Below, one piece after another: positions 9,319-16,809 of a stretch of DNA of 19,282 nucleotides. Source of the DNA: CAZADS01 sp964483985. Its GTDB lineage: Bacteria; Pseudomonadota; Alphaproteobacteria; Thalassobaculales; Thalassobaculaceae. The stretch's first letter is position 1, and every line of letters starts with the position of its first letter. The translations under genes and the position numbers were made by a program. The notes below the pieces were generated by a model, which saw nothing but the letters and a program-made list of their open reading frames with translations, made no database searches and was not told the origin of the DNA. Location: NCBI GenBank assembly GCA_964483985.1, contig CAZADS010000010.1:1-19282 (forward strand), read 5' to 3'.

Positions 9319-10473
9319 TCACTCTTCAGGTCCCCAAATGAGATATCGAATGGCAGCTGGAATTCTTTTCACCGCACTTAACCGCTTTACTGATATGCCT
9401 GCTAATAAAGGGGCCTCGATCTCTGAAACCGATGCCCCTTTAATGACCAAAAGACCGATTTTAGTTCCTTTTTCAATTGGGGCAGGAATTGGCTCATTGT
9501 ATTTTATACTAACCTTTAAATTGTTCCTAACCGAACGTTTTAGCGTTAACATTAGATCAGTCTGTAAAGTCATTGGTATTTTTGCATATTCCCCAAGCCA
9601 AACTGCACCTTTTGCAACCGTTTGACCTTTCTTAAACAAAAGATAGTTGTCGAAGTTTCTGAATCCCCATTCGAGGATACGTTGTGCTTCCCTTGATCGA
9701 TCCCTTGCACTTTTTAAACCGTTTATTACTAAAATTAAACGACGCTTTCCTCTTTTTACCGACGCAGTTAATCCATAACCAGCAGCTCTTGTGTATCCGG
9801 TTTTCAGGCCATCAGCACCCCGCATGTTATAGAGGAGAGGATTTCTGTTGCTTTGTCGAATTTTATTATAAGTAAATGATTTTTCGGCGTAGAAAGCATA
9901 TAAATCAGGAAAATTTTTAATGGTAGCCAAAGTCAATTGAGCCAGATCTCGTGCAGTGACTAAATGCTCTTTATGCGGCCATCCGGTCGAATTACGAAAC
10001 TGACTTTCTTTCATTCCTAATTCTAACGCCTTTTGAGTCATTACGTCTGCAAATGCTTCTTCACTCCCCTCCAAAAATTCTGCTAACGCTATTGCTGCAT
10101 CGTTACCGCTTTGAACGATGATACCACGAAGAATATCTTTTAGAGTGACTTGACTATTGACTTTAACAAACATTTTTGATCCGCCTTTTCGCCAAGCTTT
10201 TTCGCTAATATGAATTTTATCCTCGAGCTTAATTTGACCTGATTTAAGGCGGTTAAATGCTATGTAGGTGGTCATAATTTTACTCATTGATGCAGGTGGC
10301 ATCAAAGTATCAGCATTTTTTTCAAATAATACATTCCCTGTAGAAAAATCAACTAACAAAGCCTCCCTGGCTATCGTTTTCATAGCCAATGCACTCAGCG
10401 GTGTCATGAAAAAGAATGCAATTATACAGAGTTGTATTACGAGTTTATTTTTATTATCCGTGCTCATGCGCAT
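9319..10473 (-). CDS. D-alanyl-D-alanine carboxypeptidase (penicillin-binding protein, S11 family)
   Basis: This periplasmic serine carboxypeptidase trims the terminal D-Ala from peptidoglycan pentapeptides. The protein has 384 residues, typical of the PBP5/DacA-DacF type. An N-terminal signal peptide (hydrophobic from about residue 11, ending SALA at 30) precedes the three penicillin-binding motifs: SMSK (62-65), SGN (122-124) and KTG (224-226). A C-terminal beta domain follows, with a final amphipathic segment (about 364-380) that could anchor it to the inner membrane. Two ATG starts are close together. The second (10465-10467) has AAGG 7 bases upstream, which suits it better than the first and would give 382 residues. 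tmk follows after 4 bases. Confidence 0.95.
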   Translation of the reverse strand: MRMSTDNKNKLVIQLCIIAFFFMTPLSALAMKTIAREALLVDFSTGNVLFEKNADTLMPPASMSKIMTTYIAFNRLKSGQIKLEDKIHISEKAWRKGGSKMFVKVNSQVTLKDILRGIIVQSGNDAAIALAEFLEGSEEAFADVMTQKALELGMKESQFRNSTGWPHKEHLVTARDLAQLTLATIKNFPDLYAFYAEKSFTYNKIRQSNRNPLLYNMRGADGLKTGYTRAAGYGLTASVKRGKRRLILVINGLKSARDRSREAQRILEWGFRNFDNYLLFKKGQTVAKGAVWLGEYAKIPMTLQTDLMLTLKRSVRNNLKVSIKYNEPIPAPIEKGTKIGLLVIKGASVSEIEAPLLAGISVKRLSAVKRIPAAIRYLIWGPEE

Positions 10474-10552
10474 GCCTTGTCTAAAATTATGGTCCCCTTA
10501 TCTTAATGGGCAGTTTTATAATTGTATCGAGGTTTAATTAAGGCATTTATAA

Positions 10553-11596
10553 TCATCGGCCAACGATAACCCGCGCTCCAGGAAAACCTTGCGAAATCAA
10601 ACTTTGTAGAACTGAATCCGCTTCAGTAATGCCTCTCAAAGGACCAATTCTCACTCGAAACAAAGGACGTCCGTCAACCATTACTTTAGTTACTTTAGTC
10701 AACATTGCCTCCACTAGTTTATTTTTTAGCTTCTGAGCAGTCATGATGTTAGAAAAAGCAGCAACCTGGACGAATAATGGGCTATTTCCAACCGGCAGAT
10801 TCAACACATTGGAAGAGTTTCCCAATTTGATTAAATCGATAGATGAAATTCTAGAATGAATAACTTTGTCTTCCTTCATACCTGTTTCGTTCAAAACAGA
10901 CGTCCCGGGAATAGGAGCAAGAGATTTCGTATCAACTGCTTGAATCGGTATGGCATCTGGAATCGGTACAGAGATAGATTTTGCACTAATAGCTCCTACA
11001 ATTCCTGATTTTGCGAGTTTCACAACTTTTCGAGTTTCTCGGGGCAAAATTTGGACTCTGACCTTTGCTACTCCTTGTCTCTCAAAACCTAGTAGTTGGG
11101 ATGATCGTCTGGACAGATCAATTATTCTGCCGTGAGCGAAAGGGCCTCTATCATTTATTCTAACCGTTAAAGCGCGTCCGTTTTCCAGGTTAGTTACTCG
11201 GACCACACTTGGCATGGGTAGTGTCCGATGGGCTGCAGTAACTTCATTTTGATCAAAAATTTCCCCATTCGCTGTAAGTTTATTGTGAAATTTGGGCCCA
11301 TACCAAGAAGCAACCCCAGTTTCATCGTATCCATAATCAATTTTTGGGTAATACCAAACGCCTTTTATTTGGTACGCGTTACCAACTTTATATATTGGTT
11401 TAGCTATAGCCGGAGTTTCGCTTAATTTCCGAATTTGCTTTGCAGTATGTGCTATCAATTTTGTTTCCGCACACCCTGAAAGAAACCACAGACTAATTAA
11501 TAAAAATCCTATAATTGACCGCTTAATAAAATACGATTTATTAGATTGTGCGCTCACGTTAAACCAAAACCCCCGCCCGTTGTTCGCTTCAATCAT
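10553..11596 (-). CDS. rlpA: RlpA-type septal lytic transglycosylase lipoprotein with SPOR domain
   Basis: RlpA proteins cut stalk-free glycan strands at the division septum. This 347-residue protein has a hydrophobic segment (about 28-41) ending in the lipobox LSGC, with Cys42 the likely lipidation site. The double-psi beta-barrel domain (about 92-184) contains ASWYGPKFHNKLTANGE, and the likely catalytic and acidic residues Glu112, Asp115, His123 and Asp149 (NDRGPF) are all present. A Ser/Pro-rich linker leads to a C-terminal SPOR domain (about 272-347), which binds denuded septal peptidoglycan. The start is 2 bases after the mltB stop and lacks a clear ribosome site. The 27 residues before the lipoprotein signal are unusually long, and a GTG at residue 14 is an alternative start. 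Cotranscribed with mltB and the carboxypeptidase, forming a cell-wall set. Confidence 0.95.
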   Translation of the reverse strand: MIEANNGRGFWFNVSAQSNKSYFIKRSIIGFLLISLWFLSGCAETKLIAHTAKQIRKLSETPAIAKPIYKVGNAYQIKGVWYYPKIDYGYDETGVASWYGPKFHNKLTANGEIFDQNEVTAAHRTLPMPSVVRVTNLENGRALTVRINDRGPFAHGRIIDLSRRSSQLLGFERQGVAKVRVQILPRETRKVVKLAKSGIVGAISAKSISVPIPDAIPIQAVDTKSLAPIPGTSVLNETGMKEDKVIHSRISSIDLIKLGNSSNVLNLPVGNSPLFVQVAAFSNIMTAQKLKNKLVEAMLTKVTKVMVDGRPLFRVRIGPLRGITEADSVLQSLISQGFPGARVIVGR

Positions 11597-11598
11597 CG

Positions 11599-12576
11599 TT
11601 AGTTTGGCCGGATTCGATCAGACAACGTTCCAACAGCCACGGCAAAGTAATCAGATCTATTCCACCGCAGAATTACATTGAAATTATGATAAGCCAAGAA
11701 TGCTGGCCGAATACTTGTTTTCTCTGGACTTATGATCGATGCCAACAAATCTCTTGATGGCAGATTCCTGCCTCCCAATTTCCGGATGCCTAACGATTGC
11801 CAAGCGACTAATTTCTTTTTAATCTTTTTACCTATAAATTTTCTTGGAAAATTTTCTGGAATTTCGACCCCTCGCCCCCAAGTAATATCATGTCTCCAGC
11901 CACTCTTTTTTAAGTAATTGGCAATCGAAGCAAAGATATCTGGAAGATTATTCCAGATGTCTTTTTTACCATCCCTATCATAGTCAACCGCGAACGTGTG
12001 GAAACTTGACGGCATAAATTGATTCTGTCCCATTGCGCCCGCCCATGAACCCACCATCAACTCATTTGTGATGTGTCCTTTATCTATAATTTCAAGAGCA
12101 AACATCAATTCTCTACGAAAAAAACTGCTTCTCCTTCCATCATGGGCTAATGTCGCCAAAGAGGCGATTACTGGGAATCCACCAGTTATACGACCAAAGT
12201 CAGTTTCAATACCCCAAAGAGCAACAATGAACCTCGGTTGAACTTTATATATATTTGAAATTTTTGTGAGAAGACGTTCATGAATTTTTATCCTACTCCT
12301 TCCTTTTCTAATCCGGTTTTCGGATACGACGCGGCTTAGATATTGTTTGAACGTCAATGTGAACTCCGGCTGTTTTCTATCCAACTCAATAACACGAGGA
12401 ATTGGTTTAATTCCGGTTAGAGTCTCATTCACAGTAGATTCTTTAATACCTCTTTTTACTGCTTCTTTTTTAACATTTACCAACCAATCTTCGAACTTCG
12501 AACTTGCCAGACAAAGATCAAAAATTTCGTAGCAATAAAACGTCAAAATCAGGAGACAAACATAAGAATATTTCAT
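11599..12576 (-). CDS. mltB: Lytic murein transglycosylase (MltB family)
   Basis: This enzyme cleaves the MurNAc-GlcNAc bond of peptidoglycan, leaving a 1,6-anhydro end. The protein has 325 residues. A hydrophobic N-terminal segment (about 5-24, ending LASS) is probably a signal peptide; there is no clear lipobox. The catalytic glutamate is Glu124 in ALWGIETDFGR. The family block GSWAGAMGQNQFMPSSF (176-192) follows, and DYDRDGKKDIW (198-208) resembles the EF-hand-like loop of MltB. The C-terminal peptidoglycan-binding domain that many longer homologues carry is missing. It is the first gene of the minus-strand block; the upstream region (12577-12710) separates it from the divergent tRNA-Ser gene and should hold its promoter. 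rlpA follows after 2 bases. Confidence 0.94.
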   Translation of the reverse strand: MKYSYVCLLILTFYCYEIFDLCLASSKFEDWLVNVKKEAVKRGIKESTVNETLTGIKPIPRVIELDRKQPEFTLTFKQYLSRVVSENRIRKGRSRIKIHERLLTKISNIYKVQPRFIVALWGIETDFGRITGGFPVIASLATLAHDGRRSSFFRRELMFALEIIDKGHITNELMVGSWAGAMGQNQFMPSSFHTFAVDYDRDGKKDIWNNLPDIFASIANYLKKSGWRHDITWGRGVEIPENFPRKFIGKKIKKKLVAWQSLGIRKLGGRNLPSRDLLASIISPEKTSIRPAFLAYHNFNVILRWNRSDYFAVAVGTLSDRIRPN

Positions 12577-12710
12577 TGTATCTCTCTTAGAGAAGCTTTA
12601 GCCCTTATTTTGTTGCATACAGCTGCGTCAGGCGCAAGATATAGTGTAATTAAAACGGATTGAAGGGAAGTATTAACAAAGGAATATGAATGGGCTATAT
12701 GCTCTTTATA
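12577..12710. other. Divergent intergenic region between mltB and tRNA-Ser
   Basis: These 134 bases must carry the promoters of two opposite transcripts, the minus-strand cell-wall/replication block and the + strand tRNA. I found no pair of -35/-10 boxes good enough to name. A small TCTCT/AGAGA inverted repeat lies just upstream of the mltB start, over the position where its ribosome site would be. Long translated frames through this region on the minus strand are antisense to the tRNA and not credible. Confidence 0.5.
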
Positions 12711-12800
12711 GGTGGGATGACTGAGCGGTTTAAAGTACTGGTCTTGAAAACCAGCGTACGTGGAAGCGTACCGTGGGTTCGAATCCCACTCCCACCGCCA
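12711..12800 (+). tRNA. tRNA-Ser (anticodon UGA), CCA encoded
   Basis: The 7-bp acceptor stem GGTGGGA (12711-12717) pairs with TCCCACC (12790-12796), followed by the discriminator G and an encoded CCA (12798-12800). The anticodon stem-loop is CTGGT-CTTGAAA-ACCAG, giving anticodon TGA for serine UCN codons. The long variable arm (GTACG...CGTAC) is as expected for tRNA-Ser. The T arm is GTGGG-TTCGAAT-CCCAC. All parts pair and the tRNA looks functional. Confidence 0.97.
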
Positions 12801-13074
12801 AATTTGGCACCAAAGAGCCAAACAATGCAAATTATCATCAAAACCTACCCTTAAATTCCCATTTAATATCAGTTTTTCATCTAATTTTTCTAGGGCATAA
12901 CAATATCTAACATGCAGTTCACACCCCTTTACTAAAATTGTTAAGAAATTCCATCCCATACGTTGTTTAAACAAATGCCATTCGATACATTTTAACAAGT
13001 ACTTCTGTTTTTTTATCCTGCAGAAAAATTTTAATAAACAATTCTAAACTATCCAGAAGCAGCAAGGTAAATAA
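12801..13074. other. Intergenic region between tRNA-Ser and the TPR gene
   Basis: No protein-coding frame is credible in these 274 bases. A short inverted repeat (TTTGGC at 12803-12808, GCCAAA at 12817-12822) begins 3 bases after the tRNA but has no T run, so a terminator is doubtful. The ribosome site of the TPR gene (AAGG at 13064-13067) is at the right end. The promoter of the TPR gene must be here or the gene is read from the tRNA transcript. Confidence 0.5.
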
Positions 13075-14367
13075 ATGAAAAGTGATCGATACAATTTAAA
13101 ACTAACGACCAACTCTACTCACGCTAGAGATTCATACATTCACGCCGTGGATGCGGTACTTTCCGCTGCCGATGATCCAGACCGATTTATAGATAAATGT
13201 TTATTGGAAGATCCACACTTTGCCCTTATTCATTGCGTAAGGGCAAGAGTTCATCAGTTAAACGGTAATATTCAAGAGTCCCGCTTATCAGCTAAAATGG
13301 CTATAACTTTATCATTGACGGCCACCGAAAGAGAACGTCAACATGCTAATATTTTTTGGTTGTTGGCAAATGGAAAAAACTCAGAAGCGTTAGATCTTAT
13401 AAAGCGCCACGTGAGTGAATACCCTCGCGATGCATTTGCTTTAGCTCCAGCGTGTAGCGTTTTTGGTCTTATAGGGTTCAGTGGAAGAGTGGCAAGAGAG
13501 CCCGAACAAGTATCTCTGCTAGAACCACTCATATCATTTTATGAAAAAGACTGGTGGTTTCTCACAGTTTATGCTTTTTCGCTTATTGAAGTTGGCGAAT
13601 GGGAAAAAGGATTAACGCTGATCGAAGAAGCCCTCGACATACAACCCAGAAGCGCTCATTCGGCGCATGTCAAAGCACACGCCTTGTATGAATCTGGGAA
13701 TGATAAGAGCCTCGCCAATTACCTTATTGATTGGTTGCCAGATTACCCAGAAAATTATCTATTAAATTGCCACATATGGTGGCACTTATGTCTCGCGAAG
13801 TTAATGCTAGGTGAAACTGAAACTATTTTTGATATGTACGACCAACATTGCTCACCTGATATTTCAAGCAGTCCCGCAATCAATATTTTCACGGACGGGG
13901 CATCATTACTTTGGCGGGCTGAGTTGGCTGGAATGAAAGTTTCTGATTCAAGATGGAGAAAATTACTTGATTATCGAAACAAACTGTTTCCTCGGCCTAT
14001 AGTTTTCGTTGATGCCCATGGTGCATTACCTTCGATCGCGTTAGGAAATTCAACTGATCTGGAAAAATGGCAGACTCTGGTAACCGAATATGGAACCACC
14101 GGATTTTTGCCCGCTGGGACAATTCCGAGCCAACTCACCACAGCCTTTGCAGCTTACGCAAGAAGAGATTGGAATTCAGTCATTAATGTGCTCCGCCCAA
14201 TTTTATCCGAAGTAGTTAAAATTGGAGGCTCTAGGGCTCAAAGGGATTTAATTCAGAACACTTTACTATCAGCATTTATTAATGATGGGCGCCCTCAAGA
14301 AGCACGAACGTTACTAGCAGCCCAAACAGATAGAGGACAAACCGTACCGCTGAACGGACTAAATTGA
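13075..14367 (+). CDS. TPR protein of the TTC38-like family
   Basis: This 430-residue cytoplasmic protein resembles the tetratricopeptide repeat protein 38 (TTC38) family found in bacteria and animals, whose function is not established. Helical repeats run through most of it: about 44-75, 120-155, 165-195 (WEKGLTLIEEALDIQPRSAH, a clear TPR unit) and 365-400. A hallmark is the block LNCHIWWHLCLAKLMLGE (about 226-243), where a His-containing helix follows the TPRs. No signal peptide or membrane segment is visible, so it is probably a protein-binding scaffold or a soluble enzyme helper. The ATG start has AAGG 7 bases upstream. It stands alone: the next 500 bases on this strand hold only a broken reading frame. 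Family call is good, function unknown. Confidence 0.85.
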   Translation: MKSDRYNLKLTTNSTHARDSYIHAVDAVLSAADDPDRFIDKCLLEDPHFALIHCVRARVHQLNGNIQESRLSAKMAITLSLTATERERQHANIFWLLANGKNSEALDLIKRHVSEYPRDAFALAPACSVFGLIGFSGRVAREPEQVSLLEPLISFYEKDWWFLTVYAFSLIEVGEWEKGLTLIEEALDIQPRSAHSAHVKAHALYESGNDKSLANYLIDWLPDYPENYLLNCHIWWHLCLAKLMLGETETIFDMYDQHCSPDISSSPAINIFTDGASLLWRAELAGMKVSDSRWRKLLDYRNKLFPRPIVFVDAHGALPSIALGNSTDLEKWQTLVTEYGTTGFLPAGTIPSQLTTAFAAYARRDWNSVINVLRPILSEVVKIGGSRAQRDLIQNTLLSAFINDGRPQEARTLLAAQTDRGQTVPLNGLN

Positions 14368-14868
14368 TTTACCTTATTCTCGTATGGAGAAAATATGATT
14401 AGTAGGAAATACAAAATTGATACATAGCTTTTAGCTAGCAAAGGAATAGATGACCCCGCCGAAGCTGTTGCTTCCCTTGCACGTTATGGCCTCAAAACCA
14501 GAAGGCTTACTGATCATTTTCTCTGAAGGTTGGATGAATCCTTCTATATGTTGGGGTACTAGACCTGCTCTTACAAATGACTCGGAATGGCACACCGATG
14601 CTCCAGACAATGAACGTTTCCACGCCTTCGATACTTATATTTTATATGGTGGACAAGGGATACTTCGTGATGACATTTTTACAATTAAAGTAAAATTAAC
14701 ATTAAATACCAGCTGAGTTGGGGCCAGCAAATTAGAAAAATGGAACCCATACAAAAGAGTGAATTGAAATTAAGTCTGTCTTGGGAATAGGCGGATGGGA
14801 GAGTTATAAACGCGTGGGTTCAGTGGTTCCGAACCGAAGATCATTCTCAATAAACACCATGAAATGTA
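14368..14868. other. 500-base region without an intact recognisable gene
   Basis: This stretch between the TPR gene and the 81-residue minus-strand ORF contains the broken gene described at 14395-14716. The remaining part (14717-14868) has only short frames, plus a palindrome GGTTC-C-GAACC at 14825-14835. The look is that of decaying or recently rearranged DNA. Confidence 0.5.
14395..14716 (+). pseudogene. Probable broken small gene (in-frame stop plus frameshift)
   Basis: An ATG at 14395 with a good ribosome site (GGAG 5 bases upstream) opens a frame that meets TAG at 14425-14427 after ten codons. The frame then continues as protein-like sequence (ASKGIDDPAEAVASLARYGL, then KTRRLTDHF) to a TGA at 14524. 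Skipping one T in the TTTT run at 14517-14520 joins it to the next frame, which reads SEGWMNPSICWGTRPALTND and onward to the stop at 14714-14716. The composite would be about 106 residues. I do not recognise the protein. An alternative is an intact 88-residue ORF starting at 14450 (AAGGA 4 bases upstream), but its first 20 or so residues look unlike protein, so I prefer a pseudogene. Sequencing error at the T run is possible but would not explain the TAG. Confidence 0.45.
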
Positions 14869-15114
14869 TTATTCTGGAGGTAAAATCTCCTGGGTGCAAA
14901 TTTCATCAATAAGATGCGTTCTACCGATATCATTGAGATGGGCCCGTTTTTCATCATTACTTAAATTAGATCCAATGCCTTTAGTTAACGCTCCCAATAA
15001 GGTTCGGTCACTCATATCTAACCAATAGGAGCGACGAATTAAACGCTCATTTTCGTCTCGAACAAAAGGACTATCTAGTTCAGTCTCAAGATCTGGTTTG
15101 TAAAATTGTGACAT
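14869..15114 (-). CDS. Hypothetical protein, 81 residues
   Basis: I do not recognise this small protein. It is hydrophilic, acidic overall, with many Asp, Glu and Arg residues, and no signal peptide or membrane segment. The middle (RSYWLDMSDRTLLGALTKGI, about 28-47) and the part after it (NDEKRAHLNDIGRTHLIDEI) look helical. The ATG start has only a partial purine-rich ribosome site (GAAAG, and GGAAA further up). It reads away from the dioxygenase gene, with 182 bases between them that would serve as a divergent promoter region. Composition is protein-like, so it may be a real lineage-specific gene or a fragment of a longer one. Confidence 0.45.
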   Translation of the reverse strand: MSQFYKPDLETELDSPFVRDENERLIRRSYWLDMSDRTLLGALTKGIGSNLSNDEKRAHLNDIGRTHLIDEICTQEILPPE

Positions 15115-15230
15115 TACTTTCTGTTTCCATTTAACTAACTGATGTAACCTAGCTTAACTAAGAATACTGAAATATATTATTCAATAAAGTAATTTTGCAA
15201 ATCAGATCTATAGTCAAAATAGAGTTTATA

Positions 15231-15250
15231 GAGGTGTAGTATCACACCTC
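15231..15250. promoter_or_regulatory. Perfect inverted repeat upstream of the dioxygenase gene
   Basis: GAGGTGT (15231-15237) and ACACCTC (15244-15250) form an exact 7-bp inverted repeat around AGTATC, 46 bases before the start codon of the dioxygenase gene. It could be a dimeric repressor/activator site or a leader hairpin. No T run follows, so a simple terminator is unlikely. It is the clearest candidate control element of the divergent region 15115-15296. Confidence 0.4.
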
Positions 15251-15296
15251 GCGGTTTCTGTACCCTGAACTGACGTAAAATAAGGGGATCTATCCA

Positions 15297-16136
15297 ATGG
15301 TACAAATTAGGCCTATGAGTGAATTTACTGGGGGCGAGATCACAGATGTAGATGTCAAATCGCTAGATGATAACACTTTTACACGAATATATAACGCTTG
15401 GCTAAAATTTGGTATTACTGTAGTTCGCGAACAAGATCTTAATATACCAGATTTTATAGCTTACAGTAGACGTTTTGGTGCCATTGTACCTCATCCTTCT
15501 AAATCTACGAGACACCCTGATTACCCCGAAATCACAGTGTTAGGCATTAATAAATTTAGGCCAGATGGAACGTTAAATGAAGCTATTTATAAACGTGGGG
15601 CGGAAGAATTCCATACTGATGGCGCTTACGATAAAATACCCTTTAAGGCCACGAAGCTTTATGCACTTGCCGTTCCTCAAAAGGGAGGAGATACGCATTT
15701 TTCGAGTATGTATAGGGCTTTCGACTTACTCCCAGAGAGATTAAAAGATTTGTTGGCAAACAAAAAGGGTGCCTTTACCTATGGTGGGCGCAAAGGAAGG
15801 CAAGAATTATTAAACCCAGAAGACCAGAATAGATCCCCAGCCTTTCATCCATTAATAAGGGTTCATAGTGAAACAAAACGAAAATCGCTCTATTTCGACC
15901 CTGGAAAAATTACATATATTGAAGGTTTGGAGCAAAAACAAAGCGACGACCTGATAGATGAACTAACCGAACGCATGATAATTCCCGATGCTGAATATAT
16001 TCATAAATGGCGTGTGGGTGATATTGTTATTTGGGATAATCGCTGTGTAGTTCATAAAGCAGCAGGAGATTACCCGCCAGAACAAGACAGAATTCATTGG
16101 CGAGTGTCGCTAAAAGAACGAGGCTCTGAAGAGTGA
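15297..16136 (+). CDS. TauD/TfdA-family Fe(II)/2-oxoglutarate-dependent dioxygenase
   Basis: This 279-residue non-haem iron oxygenase uses O2 and 2-oxoglutarate to hydroxylate a substrate, often releasing sulfite, amine or another leaving group. The iron triad is visible as HTD (His106, Asp108) in EEFHTDGAYD and His253 in DNRCVVHKAAG; Arg269 in RIHWRVSL probably binds 2-oxoglutarate. The N-terminus (TGGEITDVDV, 11-20) is typical of the family. Substrates range over taurine, phenoxyacetates, carnitine-type compounds and amino acids, so the substrate here is open. The ATG has AGGGGA 8 bases upstream. Its stop overlaps the next gene as GTGA, so the two are very likely cotranslated. A perfect inverted repeat lies upstream. 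Confidence 0.93.
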   Translation: MVQIRPMSEFTGGEITDVDVKSLDDNTFTRIYNAWLKFGITVVREQDLNIPDFIAYSRRFGAIVPHPSKSTRHPDYPEITVLGINKFRPDGTLNEAIYKRGAEEFHTDGAYDKIPFKATKLYALAVPQKGGDTHFSSMYRAFDLLPERLKDLLANKKGAFTYGGRKGRQELLNPEDQNRSPAFHPLIRVHSETKRKSLYFDPGKITYIEGLEQKQSDDLIDELTERMIIPDAEYIHKWRVGDIVIWDNRCVVHKAAGDYPPEQDRIHWRVSLKERGSEE

Positions 16137-16621
16137 AGCAATCTAGCGTCGACCGCGTGCGAGAATCCGCCCGATGCCTAGGGCTTCACATTGAAATAAT
16201 TGAATTGTCAAATTCCACTCGAACCGCGAGAGAAGCTGCTATCGCTTGCCAATGCGAATTATCACAAATCGTGAAATCGCTTGTGTTTAAAAATATAAAT
16301 GATAATCAACTTCTCTTATTTTTATTATCTGGCAGTAATCAATTAGATTTAGCCAAAGTGGAAGCACTAATTGGAGGCAAACTAGAGCGGTCCGATCCAA
16401 GTGAAGTTCGTAAAAAGACCGGTTTTGCAATTGGAGGAGTAGCACCAATAGGTCATATGTTACCCATCCCTGTATTTTTTGATATCCATCTTTTGCAGTT
16501 TGATTCAGTTTACGCAGCCGCAGGTTCACCCTATTCAGTATTTAAAGTTGATCCCAGTTTGCTCGCAGAAAAAATAAATGCTACACGCTTTACAATTCAT
16601 TCTAATGTAAAAACAATCTAA
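16133..16621 (+). CDS. YbaK/ProX-type aminoacyl-tRNA deacylase
   Basis: This 162-residue protein is a free-standing editing domain of the YbaK/EbsC (INS-like) superfamily, which hydrolyses mischarged aminoacyl-tRNA such as Cys-tRNA-Pro or Ala-tRNA-Pro. Hallmarks are the conserved lysine block QIVKSLVFK (Lys48) and GFAIGGVAPIGH (97-108), followed by AAAGSPYSVF (128-137). Length is normal. The start is GTG at 16133-16135, overlapping the dioxygenase stop (GTGA), which implies coupled translation. Which tRNA or amino acid it clears cannot be read from the sequence. Pairing with a 2-oxoglutarate dioxygenase raises the possibility that it guards against a modified amino acid, but that is inference. 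Confidence 0.93.
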   Translation: MKQSSVDRVRESARCLGLHIEIIELSNSTRTAREAAIACQCELSQIVKSLVFKNINDNQLLLFLLSGSNQLDLAKVEALIGGKLERSDPSEVRKKTGFAIGGVAPIGHMLPIPVFFDIHLLQFDSVYAAAGSPYSVFKVDPSLLAEKINATRFTIHSNVKTI

Positions 16622-16809
16622 CCCATATCCCTTAGGTTAATTTGGAGCCTCACACAGGGTGCCTATATTGTTTCATCTAGCTCTATTAATTAAAAAGAAA
16701 TATAGTAAAAAATATTTAGTAGAATTATAAATTTATCATTAACCGTCATGAATTTCTAAGAAGAATCAAATCAATACTGTTCTTATTTAATTATAAAAAC
16801 TTGCTGTAA
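16622..16809. other. AT-rich gap between convergent genes
   Basis: These 188 bases separate the deacylase gene from the end of the dehydrogenase-like gene on the other strand. The sequence is strongly AT-rich, with no credible coding frame. I see only weak AT-rich inverted pairs and no GC-rich hairpin with a T run, so no terminator can be named. Confidence 0.5.

Noticed and set aside
12803..12822. Inverted repeat TTTGGC/GCCAAA just after tRNA-Ser as a terminator
   Set aside because: The stem is only 6 bp and no T run follows, so termination is not supported.
12573..12998. 141-codon open frame on the minus strand ending at mltB
   Set aside because: It runs through the tRNA-Ser gene in antisense; the WEWDSNPRYASTYAG-type peptide is the usual false protein read from a tRNA-Ser complement. 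The overlap with the mltB start is chance.
14813..14821. CGTGGGTTC also occurs in the T arm of tRNA-Ser (12772-12780), suggesting an attachment-site repeat
   Set aside because: Only 9 bases match, the match is not at the tRNA 3' end, and no integrase gene is present.
14825..14835. Palindrome GGTTC-C-GAACC in non-coding DNA
   Set aside because: Single short palindrome with a one-base centre and no T run; no link to a nearby promoter or gene could be shown.
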